Shown here one piece after another: positions 18,933 through 27,140 of a DNA stretch of 64,000 nt (positions are counted from its first letter, which is position 1; each line of letters begins with the position of its first letter). A program made the translations under genes and the position numbers. This stretch comes from Polynucleobacter rarus. Lineage in GTDB: Bacteria; Pseudomonadota; Gammaproteobacteria; Burkholderiales; Burkholderiaceae. Where the stretch lies: the NCBI RefSeq assembly GCF_003072505.1, contig NZ_NTGB01000001.1, positions 3,073,447-3,137,446 of the forward strand, written 5' to 3'. Under the pieces are notes generated by a model, which searched no databases, was not told where the DNA came from, and was given only the letters and a program-made list of their open reading frames with translations.

Positions 18933-19436
18933 TTACCTTTGTTTAATAACTCTTCTTAACTCATCAAGAATTAACAAGATAGTTCCTAAAGTAATAGCAC
19001 TATCGGCCACGTTGAAAGCCGGCCAATGATACTGGCGATAATAAACATCAATAAAATCGACTACCGCGCCGTGGGTAAAACGATCAATAAGATTACCTAC
19101 CGCTCCGCCCAGAATCATGGAGATAGAAAAGCAAAAAATGCTTTGCTGAGCATGTCGAAACAATAACCAAATCATGACGATGGTCGCTATGATTCCGATT
19201 GCTATAAAAAACCACTTCTGCCATCCAGCGCCATCAGCCAGAAAAGAAAATGCCGCCCCAGGATTGAAAACTAATACCCAATTTAAAAAGTCATTGACTC
19301 GAATACTACTTCGATGCGGAATTGTATCTAGAACAACTAACTTACTAATTTGGTCGAGGATAATCACGACAATAGATAACCCAATCCACAACAGGAAGGG
19401 CTTACTTTGATTGGACTGATAACCTCTTTTTGCCAT
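18933..19436 (-). CDS. lspA: lipoprotein signal peptidase (signal peptidase II)
   Basis: Aspartic protease of the inner membrane that cleaves prolipoprotein signal peptides. 167 residues, four membrane helices. Catalytic aspartates lie in G-A-V-V-D-F-I-D and F-N-V-A-D-S, both intact, with N-L-I-D-R upstream. It lies 49 bases after ileS on the same strand, the conserved ribF-ileS-lspA order. A lipoprotein client, LivK, is in this window. Confidence 0.96.
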   Translation of the reverse strand: MAKRGYQSNQSKPFLLWIGLSIVVIILDQISKLVVLDTIPHRSSIRVNDFLNWVLVFNPGAAFSFLADGAGWQKWFFIAIGIIATIVMIWLLFRHAQQSIFCFSISMILGGAVGNLIDRFTHGAVVDFIDVYYRQYHWPAFNVADSAITLGTILLILDELRRVIKQR

Positions 19437-19485
19437 TTTCTACCTAAAATACCTTTAATGGAATAAATTACTTGCTAGCCGACAA

Positions 19486-22344
19486 TTACGCAAAAACCCT
19501 CTTTTCACCCTGACCAAATAAGTTTTCATCACAACGACCACACAGGGTAGGATGCTCTTTATTTTGCCCAACGTCAATTCTGTAATGCCAGCAACGGTCA
19601 CACTTTTGATGTGCTGAAGCTCTTACTGCAACAGATAAAGGAGTGCCAACATCGTCCTGAACTTGCACTTTTGCGGCAGAGGTAATCATTACAAACTTTA
19701 AGTCATCTGCGATAGAACTCAAAACGTTTGCTTGTTCTTTAGGCGCATGAATTTCGATTTCGGCTTGTAAGGAAGATCCAACTTTTCCCGCAGATCTTTC
19801 TAATTCAATCGATTTAGTGACTTCTTGCCTAACTTCGCGAATGATTTGCCACTTCGTAATTAATTCTGCAGAATTATTTGGAATAGAAAGTTTTTCATAG
19901 ATTTCTGTAAAGATCGTAGATTCTTTAGCAGTACTCGGATGAAAGACTTGCCAAGCTTCTTCAGCAGTAAAGGAAAGAATTGGCGCCATCCAGCGTAAAC
20001 AAGATGCCGTTATTTGATATAGAACGGTCTGTGCTGATCTTCTAGCGACTGAGTTAGGGGCTGAGGTGTACAAACGATCCTTCAGAATGTCTAAATAAAA
20101 GCCACCGAGATCTTCAGAGCAATAGGAAAGCAGTCTTGTAACTACATGATGGAAATCGTATCTTAAAAACCCATCAATAATCTCTTCTTGAACTTGTGCA
20201 TTTAGACTCAACATGTACTGGTCAATTTCGAGTAGATTTTCAAGTTTAATCGTATCTTTACTCGGATCAAAATCACTTAAGTTGGCAAGTAAAAAACGCA
20301 GAGTATTCCGAATGCGACGATAACTTTCAACCACACGTTTGAGAATTTCATCCGAGATAGTCATCTCACCAGAGTAATCCGTAGATGCAGTCCATAAGCG
20401 AATGATTTCAGCACCCATCTTGTTTGCAACTTCTTGGGGTACGATGACATTACCCAAGGACTTACTCATCTTTCTACCTTGACCATCCACTGTGAAGCCG
20501 TGCGTCAAAAGGGCTTTGTATGGAGGTTTGCCATCTAACATCGTACCGGTTAGCAGTGATGAATGAAACCAACCACGATGCTGATCAGAACCTTCTAAAT
20601 AAAGATCTGCCAATCGTGTTTCAGGTTGAGACTGGCTTTCATCCGCAAAGGTGTCGGCGTGTGATCCCCTTAAAACGTGCCAATGGGTTGTCCCGGAATC
20701 AAACCAAACATCGAGCGTATCTCTATTTTTTTCATATAAATCCGCATCACTTCCTAAAAACTCTTCTGTGTGGACAGTTTGCCAAGCCTCAATGCCATTT
20801 TTTTCAATGAGTTGGGCAATTTTTTCCATGTGTATAGGAGTATCTGGGTGAAGCTCACCCGTTTCCTTGTGTACAAAAAACGCCATTGGTACACCCCATT
20901 GACGTTGACGTGACAATGTCCAGTCAGGACGGTTCACAATCATGCTGTGAAGGCGTTGTTTGCCCCACGCAGGAAAAAAGTTCGTTGCTTCAATCCCAGC
21001 AAGTGCAGCTTCTCTTAGGGATTTTCCATGATCCATTGGAGTTTTATCCATGCTGGCAAACCATTGGGAGGTAGCTCTATAAATGATGGGTGTCTTGTGA
21101 CGCCAGCAATGCATATAGGAATGCGCAAATTGATATACGTGGATTAGTGATCCTGCTGCACTTAAAGCCTCAACGATGATTGGATTTGCTTTCCAGATAA
21201 ATTGACCGCCAAATAAAGGGAGAGTTGACGCATAAACACCATTACCCATTACCGGATTAATGATGTTTTTATCAACCATACCATTTGCCTTACAGGATTT
21301 AAAATCTTCATCACCATAGGCCGGAGCACAGTGAACAATCCCCGTGCCACTTTCGGTTGTAACATAGTCGGCGCAATATACGGGAGCAATTCTTTGATAG
21401 CCTGGATCACTATTAAACAATGGATGCTTAAATTGAAGAGTTGTTAAAGCGTTACCCTTACATACCCCTAGTACCTCTCCTGTCAAGCCATAAGTTTCTA
21501 AACAATGCTCAACGCGATCTTTCGCTAAGATCAACATTTGAGCGGGCGTATCAACTAATGCATATTCAATTTCTGGGTTAACGTTTAATGCTTGGTTCGA
21601 AGGAATGGTCCATGGAGTAGTTGTCCAAATAACAATCGAGCCCTTTTTTTCAGGCAAACTAGTTAAACCAAAGATACGGGCAATTTCTGAAAACTGTTCA
21701 GTTTGAAATTCAAAACCAACATCAACTGCTGGATCCGTTTTGTCTTGATATTCCACCTCAGCTTCGGCAAGTGCAGAGCCGCAATCAAAACACCAGTTGA
21801 CCGGTTTTAAGCCACGAAAAACATAGCCTTTTTCCATAATCTTCGCAAGTGCGCGTAACTCATTGGCTTCATTGACAAAGTCCATTGTGAGATAAGGATG
21901 ATCCCAATCTCCGAGCACGCCTAAGCGTTTAAAGTCTTCTTTTTGAGAGGCAATCTGCTCAGTAGCGTAAGCTCTCGCTTTTGCTTGCACTTCAGCGGTT
22001 GCTAGGTTCTTACCAAACTTTTTTTCAATTTGAATTTCGATTGGCATACCGTGGCAATCCCACCCGGGTACATAGATCGCATCGAAATCCATTAAGGTAC
22101 GACTCTTAACAATCATGTCTTTTAGAATCTTATTAACAGCATGACCGATATGAATATTACCGTTTGCGTAAGGCGGACCATCGTGCAGAACGAACTTCGT
22201 CTTACCCGCCCGCGCTTTTCTAATTAATTGATAAATCTTTTTTTCTTGCCACTCTTGAATCCATTTAGGCTCTCTTTTGGGGAGATCGCCTCGCATTGGA
22301 AATTCGGTATCGAGAAGATTAACGGGGTATTGGTTTTCAGACAT
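19486..22344 (-). CDS. ileS: isoleucyl-tRNA synthetase
   Basis: Class I synthetase with editing domain, 952 residues. HIGH motif as H-I-G-H-A near residue 66, CP1 editing region with [12 protein letters not shown] near 240, K-M-S-K-S-L-G near 621, and a C-terminal zinc site C-D-R-C-W-H ... C-G-R-C near 916-937. This is the short bacterial form. The ribF stop abuts its start with no gap, so the pair is translationally close. Confidence 0.98.
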   Translation of the reverse strand: MSENQYPVNLLDTEFPMRGDLPKREPKWIQEWQEKKIYQLIRKARAGKTKFVLHDGPPYANGNIHIGHAVNKILKDMIVKSRTLMDFDAIYVPGWDCHGMPIEIQIEKKFGKNLATAEVQAKARAYATEQIASQKEDFKRLGVLGDWDHPYLTMDFVNEANELRALAKIMEKGYVFRGLKPVNWCFDCGSALAEAEVEYQDKTDPAVDVGFEFQTEQFSEIARIFGLTSLPEKKGSIVIWTTTPWTIPSNQALNVNPEIEYALVDTPAQMLILAKDRVEHCLETYGLTGEVLGVCKGNALTTLQFKHPLFNSDPGYQRIAPVYCADYVTTESGTGIVHCAPAYGDEDFKSCKANGMVDKNIINPVMGNGVYASTLPLFGGQFIWKANPIIVEALSAAGSLIHVYQFAHSYMHCWRHKTPIIYRATSQWFASMDKTPMDHGKSLREAALAGIEATNFFPAWGKQRLHSMIVNRPDWTLSRQRQWGVPMAFFVHKETGELHPDTPIHMEKIAQLIEKNGIEAWQTVHTEEFLGSDADLYEKNRDTLDVWFDSGTTHWHVLRGSHADTFADESQSQPETRLADLYLEGSDQHRGWFHSSLLTGTMLDGKPPYKALLTHGFTVDGQGRKMSKSLGNVIVPQEVANKMGAEIIRLWTASTDYSGEMTISDEILKRVVESYRRIRNTLRFLLANLSDFDPSKDTIKLENLLEIDQYMLSLNAQVQEEIIDGFLRYDFHHVVTRLLSYCSEDLGGFYLDILKDRLYTSAPNSVARRSAQTVLYQITASCLRWMAPILSFTAEEAWQVFHPSTAKESTIFTEIYEKLSIPNNSAELITKWQIIREVRQEVTKSIELERSAGKVGSSLQAEIEIHAPKEQANVLSSIADDLKFVMITSAAKVQVQDDVGTPLSVAVRASAHQKCDRCWHYRIDVGQNKEHPTLCGRCDENLFGQGEKRVFA

Positions 22345-23289
22345 TTAAATATTCTTAAAGTAATTAATTGCAGCTTGAGCATCTGCATGAATGGCTTCTT
22401 GCAATGCTTCTAAATTGGGGTATTTTGCTTCATCACGCAATTTCTCTATCAATTCTACTTTGATTAATTTGCCATAGACATTTTCATTAAAATTGAAAAT
22501 ATGTGTCTCAAGTAAAACTCGACCTTGATCCTCAACCGTCGGGCGAACCCCCAAGCTCGCAACGGCTGGCAAAGGGTTTTCATGCAAACCATGTACTTGA
22601 GCGATAAAAATACCCGTTGTTGCCGGAGGTGTTTTATGACTCTCCTTAGAGACCGCCAAATTAAGGGTAGGGAAGCCAATTGTTCTGCCTAGTTTTTTAC
22701 CATGCTGCACATGACCAGTAAAAGCATAGGGCCTTCCGAGTAATTTTCTTGCAGTTTCTAAATCACCCAGTTTAAGTGCCGTTCGAATCGCGGTACTAGA
22801 GATTCTCTGCTTCTGATTATCCAAAACGGAATTAACAGACTGGACTTCAAAACCAAAAATTTTCCCTGCAGCACTCAATGTTTCAAAATTTCCTAGTCTT
22901 TTAGAGCCGTAATGAAAATCATCGCCCACCACAATGTATTTAGCATTCAGGCCTTGAATTAGGATTTTTTCCACAAACTCATCGGCGGTGATTTTTGCAA
23001 AATTAGCATTGAAGTGCTCAACTACCACCTGATCAATCCCACAATCTTTGAGAGCTAACAGCTTATCGCGCAGACTATAGATTCGACTAGGTGCATGACT
23101 TGGTGTAAAAAATTCCTTAGGGTGCGGATCAAAAGTTAAAACACAAGTTTTTAAATCATTGTCCTCTGCGTAAGAACTCAGTCTTTTTAATAATGCCTGA
23201 TGTCCCTGATGCACACCATCAAAATTGCCAATGGTTAAAGCGCAAGGGGCATGAATTATAGAGGGGGGAGTTCCGCGGAATACTTTCAC
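22345..23289 (-). CDS. ribF: bifunctional riboflavin kinase / FAD synthetase
   Basis: Makes FMN and then FAD. 314 residues. The N-terminal nucleotidyltransferase domain has G-N-F-D-G-V-H-Q-G-H near residue 22 and the I-S-S-T-A-I-R turn near 163; the C-terminal flavokinase has G-R-T-I-G-F-P-T-L-N near 200. First gene of the minus-strand ribF-ileS-lspA-coaBC-dut run. Divergent from purN across 125 bases that should contain both promoters. Confidence 0.97.
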   Translation of the reverse strand: MKVFRGTPPSIIHAPCALTIGNFDGVHQGHQALLKRLSSYAEDNDLKTCVLTFDPHPKEFFTPSHAPSRIYSLRDKLLALKDCGIDQVVVEHFNANFAKITADEFVEKILIQGLNAKYIVVGDDFHYGSKRLGNFETLSAAGKIFGFEVQSVNSVLDNQKQRISSTAIRTALKLGDLETARKLLGRPYAFTGHVQHGKKLGRTIGFPTLNLAVSKESHKTPPATTGIFIAQVHGLHENPLPAVASLGVRPTVEDQGRVLLETHIFNFNENVYGKLIKVELIEKLRDEAKYPNLEALQEAIHADAQAAINYFKNI

Positions 23290-23414
23290 AATTGCTAGTA
23301 ATTATATTAGAAATGAATGAAGTGATCGATTTGTTGCTGATTTTTAAAATCCACTTTTGGCAGATAGGCATAGTAAAATTGGATATTCGAACTGATTGTG
23401 AAAGTAAAAGGTAA

Positions 23415-24041
23415 TTGAGAAATATTGTCGTACTCATCTCAGGCAAGGGATCGAATCTTAAAGCTATTCTTGAAGCCCAGCGTGACCATCATTGGGACGC
23501 CCAAATAACTCGTGTATTTTGTAATCGACCTAATGCGCCTGGCATCGAGATTGCAGAGACTTTTGGAGTCCCTGTCACAGTCCTAAATCAGCAAGATTTT
23601 ATAAATCGCGATGCTTATGATCAGTGTTTGCTGTCACAAATTCAACTTGAACAACCGGATCTAGTGGTATTGGCTGGGTATATGCGTATATTAAGTCACG
23701 AATTTGTTGATTATTATGCTGGTAAATTGATCAATATTCATCCTTCCTTATTACCAAGTTTTCCTGGCTTAAATACCCACCAAACCGCCCTTACAACCGG
23801 GGTCAAGTGGCACGGCGCAACGGTGCATTTTGTGACCCGAGAGCTAGATGTTGGCCCAATAGTGGCCCAGGGTGTTGTTCCTGTCCATAATTATGACAAT
23901 CTTGACACATTATCTGACCGCGTACAGGCAATAGAACATATAATCTACCCTAAGGCAATTGAATGGTTTTTAAAGGATCAAATTTTTCTGCAAGATGGTA
24001 TTGTCAGTGTGATCCCACCACAATCTCAGTTTTTTTCGTAG
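23415..24041 (+). CDS. purN: phosphoribosylglycinamide formyltransferase 1
   Basis: Formyl-THF-dependent GAR transformylase of purine synthesis. 208 residues. It starts at TTG 23415 (M-R-N-I-V-V-L-I-S-G-K-G-S-N), the only start that fits the family N-terminus, with AAAGG upstream. The active-site block I-N-I-H-P-S-L-L-P-S-F-P-G lies near residue 107 with the catalytic Asn and His, and D-x-G-P-I-V-A-Q near 145. rsmB follows 39 bases later on the same strand. Confidence 0.97.
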   Translation: MRNIVVLISGKGSNLKAILEAQRDHHWDAQITRVFCNRPNAPGIEIAETFGVPVTVLNQQDFINRDAYDQCLLSQIQLEQPDLVVLAGYMRILSHEFVDYYAGKLINIHPSLLPSFPGLNTHQTALTTGVKWHGATVHFVTRELDVGPIVAQGVVPVHNYDNLDTLSDRVQAIEHIIYPKAIEWFLKDQIFLQDGIVSVIPPQSQFFS

Positions 24042-24080
24042 GCCTATGCGCCCATCAAAATTGAGTTCAATCACAATGTT

Positions 24081-25583
24081 ATGACTAAAGCAAATAAACC
24101 CAATCCCAGAAATAGAGCATCTACATCTAGAAATACCTCTAGTGAAACCAATAGCAGTTCTACGCCAAAAAGAACCACACCCTACAACCCAGCAATGGCA
24201 AAAGCAAAAGCCTTGCCAATTCACTTAGAACATTTAATTCGGCTTTTGCCAGATGTTCTTCGGTTTGATGCACCAGCCGATATGACGGTTTCTAAGTACT
24301 TTAAAGAAAATAGTCAATTAGGTAACCGAGATCGTGCATTAATAGCTGAGAGTACTTTTGCAGTTTTGAGAAGAAAATTAGAGTTAGCGCAGTATGCACA
24401 AAGTGGTAATGGTCCATTATTTCGTCGATTAGCTCTCCTTGGAATGATGTTGTCCCTATCTGAAGGTGGTTTAGGAACGGCGAATCGATTAGAGAGTGCT
24501 TTAGCTGATCTGGCTTTTGTGGCTCATCCTGGTGAAGTGGAATGGTTACAGCGATTTGTAAGCTACCCAAGGGATAGCCTTACAGAGCAAGTTAGTGCTA
24601 ACTTACCAGAGTGGTTGTGGTTAGAGTTAGAAACTCAAATAGGTACAAAAGCCCGTAAACTTCTTGCTGATGCGCTTTTAAAACCAGCTTCCTTGGATTG
24701 TCGTATTAACACACTAAAAGCAAAGCGTGAAGATGTTTTAGCTCAACTGAATGAACTTGGTGGGCGTTATCAATCCGTGCCAACACCCTATTCAGAGTTG
24801 GGTTTTAGAATGCTAGGCAAACCGGCACTCCAAAACTTACAAAACTTTAAAGATGGCATGTTTGAGGTACAAGATGAAGGTAGCCAACTATTGAGTATGC
24901 TACTTGCCCCAAAACGTGGTGAAATGGTCGTTGATTTTTGTGCAGGCGCTGGTGGTAAAACATTAGCCATGGGAGCCTTGATGAAATCAATGGGCAGACT
25001 GTATGCGTTTGATATATCAGCAAGAAGACTCGCTAGATTGAAACCTCGTGTTGCAAAAAGCGGTTTATCCAATGTCCATCCAGTTTGGATTGATAGTGAA
25101 AATGATGCAAAAGTAAAACGCCTCTCTGGAAAAATTGACAGAGTCTTGGTTGATGCACCATGTAGTGGATTAGGAACATTACGTCGTAATCCTGATCTGA
25201 AATGGCGTCAGACTTTAGAATCTGTTTCTGAGCTGCAAGCGAAACAATATTCGATCTTATGCTCAGCTGCAAAACTATTAAAAGTGGGCGGTAGACTTGT
25301 TTATGCTACTTGTAGTTTGTTGGAACAAGAAAATCAAACAATCGTGAATGAATTCTTGAAAAATCACCCTCATTTTGAGTTGTTGGACCCCAAAGAGGTC
25401 TTGCGAGGTGATTTCCCAGTCATTGACGATATGCCTGTTGGTGCATCTGCAGATAATTCTTGGTGGCAGTTATGGCCAAGTAAGCATGAAACTGATGGCT
25501 TTTTTGCTGCTATTCTGACTAAAAAATCAGCATTAATCAGCGAAAAAACTCCTCCCCATGAGGAAAAGCAAGATAACGAGTAA
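24081..25583 (+). CDS. rsmB: RsmB/NOP family 16S rRNA (cytosine-5) methyltransferase
   Basis: SAM-dependent methyltransferase, 500 residues. An N-terminal basic, Ser/Thr-rich tail of about 35 residues precedes an NusB-like region that is shorter and less clear than in E. coli RsmB. The catalytic domain has the SAM loop D-F-C-A-G-A-G-G-K-T near 288, D-A-P-C-S-G-L-G-T-L-R-R-N-P near 355, and the nucleophile motif A-T-C-S-L near 412. Target C967 is inferred from family and gene context; a related NOP2-type paralogue role is possible. Confidence 0.85.
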   Translation: MTKANKPNPRNRASTSRNTSSETNSSSTPKRTTPYNPAMAKAKALPIHLEHLIRLLPDVLRFDAPADMTVSKYFKENSQLGNRDRALIAESTFAVLRRKLELAQYAQSGNGPLFRRLALLGMMLSLSEGGLGTANRLESALADLAFVAHPGEVEWLQRFVSYPRDSLTEQVSANLPEWLWLELETQIGTKARKLLADALLKPASLDCRINTLKAKREDVLAQLNELGGRYQSVPTPYSELGFRMLGKPALQNLQNFKDGMFEVQDEGSQLLSMLLAPKRGEMVVDFCAGAGGKTLAMGALMKSMGRLYAFDISARRLARLKPRVAKSGLSNVHPVWIDSENDAKVKRLSGKIDRVLVDAPCSGLGTLRRNPDLKWRQTLESVSELQAKQYSILCSAAKLLKVGGRLVYATCSLLEQENQTIVNEFLKNHPHFELLDPKEVLRGDFPVIDDMPVGASADNSWWQLWPSKHETDGFFAAILTKKSALISEKTPPHEEKQDNE

Positions 25584-25623
25584 AATTTCTCTCTAAGCAA
25601 TCAATGGTTGAAGGTAAATAAAC

Positions 25624-26844
25624 ATGATTTTAAGTAATTCTAATTTTTTTGAATTGGCTTCTGAAACAGCACAGGTTGTTTCAGACTGGTTAGCAAATGG
25701 TTTATTAAATGCATCCGGTTGGTCAATGTTTGCCTACTTGATGATTGTGACTCATATCACTATCGCGAGCGTAACAATCTTTTTGCACCGTTGCCAGGCC
25801 CATCGCTCTTTAGATCTTCACCCGATTCCGGCTCATTTCTTTAGATTTTGGTTATGGCTAACTACAGGTATGGTTACCAAAGAGTGGGCTGCTATTCATC
25901 GTAAGCACCACGCTAAATGCGAAACTGAAGAAGATCCTCATAGTCCGCAAGTATTAGGACTGCACTGTGTATTTTGGCGCGGAGCTGATTTATACAAAAT
26001 TGAAAGTAAAAATCAAGAAACTGTTACTAAGTATGGTCACGGTACACCTGATGATTGGGTAGAGAAAAATGTTTACTCGAAATATCAGTGGCAAGGTGTC
26101 GCTTTAATGATGGTGATTGACCTAATTCTTTTTGGTGCTTTTGGCGGCCTTATTTGGGCAATTCAAATGATGTGGATTCCCGTAACTGCTGCAGGTATTA
26201 TTAATGGCATCGGGCATTATTTTGGTTACCGTAACTACGATTGTGAGGATGCCTCAAGGAATATTGTTCCATTTGGCATCTTGATTGGTGGGGAAGAGTT
26301 ACACAATAACCATCATACTTTTGCTACTAGCGCAAAACTATCCAGCAAATGGTATGAATTTGATATCGGCTGGTTATATATTCGGATTTTAGAAAAATGT
26401 AATTTAGCTAAAGTTAAAAAGAGTATTCCTAAAATTAAAACCCAGGCAGTGCAAATTCCGAACGCGGAGTTACTCGCCTCGGTCATCCATCATCGTTATG
26501 AAGTAATGGCAAGATACACATTAACCCTTCGCAAAGCTTTTGCTGAAGAAGTAGAGGGAGTGAAAATATTAGCTAAAGATTTTTCTGATAATCACTTATG
26601 GCTTTATAAGGATGAGGAAAAATTAACTTCATTGGAAAAGTGCCGTTTAGAAAGCTTAATCATCAGTAATGAGCATATTGCTACTTTGGTTCATATGCGC
26701 AGAGAACTAGTTCAACTTTGGGCTAGAACGCATCATTCCAAAGAGCAGTTAGTTGAGCAGTTACACACTTGGTGTAAAAAAGCAGAACATAGTAAATCTG
26801 AGTATTTAAGAAATTTCTCAATGAGTTTAAGAGCAATTGCCTAA
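25624..26844 (+). CDS. membrane fatty acid desaturase (delta-9 acyl desaturase type)
   Basis: 406 residues. Di-iron membrane desaturase with three His boxes: H-R-C-Q-A-H (55-60), H-R-K-H-H (92-96) and H-N-N-H-H near 227, plus hydrophobic helices between them. Homologues introduce a cis double bond in acyl chains and help keep membranes fluid in the cold. The last 120 residues form a hydrophilic helical tail absent from minimal desaturases. It lies 40 bases after rsmB and may be read from the same transcript. The exact acyl donor (CoA, ACP or lipid) is not readable. Confidence 0.88.
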   Translation: MILSNSNFFELASETAQVVSDWLANGLLNASGWSMFAYLMIVTHITIASVTIFLHRCQAHRSLDLHPIPAHFFRFWLWLTTGMVTKEWAAIHRKHHAKCETEEDPHSPQVLGLHCVFWRGADLYKIESKNQETVTKYGHGTPDDWVEKNVYSKYQWQGVALMMVIDLILFGAFGGLIWAIQMMWIPVTAAGIINGIGHYFGYRNYDCEDASRNIVPFGILIGGEELHNNHHTFATSAKLSSKWYEFDIGWLYIRILEKCNLAKVKKSIPKIKTQAVQIPNAELLASVIHHRYEVMARYTLTLRKAFAEEVEGVKILAKDFSDNHLWLYKDEEKLTSLEKCRLESLIISNEHIATLVHMRRELVQLWARTHHSKEQLVEQLHTWCKKAEHSKSEYLRNFSMSLRAIA

Positions 26845-26874
26845 ACTAGTCTAATTTAAACTATCTTTTACTCA

Positions 26875-26890
26875 TTAAACTAGTATTTAC
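26875..26890. repeat. copy 1 of a 16-base operator-like repeat
   Basis: TTAAACTAGTATTTAC; identical at 13 of 16 positions to the palindromic site at 27099-27114. A shorter copy of the TAAACTAG core is also found at 26842, over the desaturase stop codon. Seen directly; role inferred. Confidence 0.4.
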
Positions 26891-26898
26891 AACTATCT

Positions 26899-26925
26899 CA
26901 CCTGTTCGCATTACGTTAACAGGTG
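26899..26925. repeat. 8-bp inverted repeat in the desaturase-cytochrome operon gap
   Basis: CACCTGTT (26899-26906) and AACAGGTG (26918-26925), perfect arms, 11-base loop. It is followed by A rather than T residues on the plus strand, so it is a poor intrinsic terminator; it could be an RNA processing or protein site. Two more palindromes follow: CCTAGTTCTAGG (26984-26995) and ATCCTC/GAGGAT (26997-27014). Confidence 0.45.
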
Positions 26926-27069
26926 AAAAAAATTAGTATCCTTGCTAATACGATCTCAACGAACTCTCAAAATAAAACCATAACCTAGTTCTAGGAATCC
27001 TCCTTTTTGAGGATGATTAACTGTTCAATTACAGTGACAATTAGAAAGGTAATAAGGGTAAAAACCTAG

Positions 27070-27097
27070 ATGACTCCCCTAGTGAATTGATTAGAAT
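27070..27097 (+). promoter_or_regulatory. candidate promoter of the six-gene redox operon
   Basis: ATGACT (27070-27075, 4/6), 16-base spacer, TAGAAT (27092-27097, 5/6). The predicted transcription start falls inside the palindrome at 27099-27114. By-eye call. Confidence 0.35.
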
Positions 27098-27098
27098 A

Positions 27099-27114
27099 GT
27101 AAACTAGAGTTTAC
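27099..27114. promoter_or_regulatory. palindromic operator-like site before the redox operon
   Basis: GTAAACTAGAGTTTAC: 7-bp arms GTAAACT/AGTTTAC around a two-base centre. It lies immediately after the candidate -10 and 26 bases before the ATG at 27141. A near copy stands at 26875-26890, 224 bases upstream. The arrangement is like that of a repressor with a main and an auxiliary operator. Structure seen; regulatory role inferred. Confidence 0.4.
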
Positions 27115-27140
27115 AAAAATTAATAAAATCGGAGACAATC

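Noticed and set aside
26899..26930. Inverted repeat read as the desaturase terminator
   Set aside because: A residues, not T, follow the stem on the plus strand, and on the minus strand the T run precedes the stem. Kept only as an inverted repeat.
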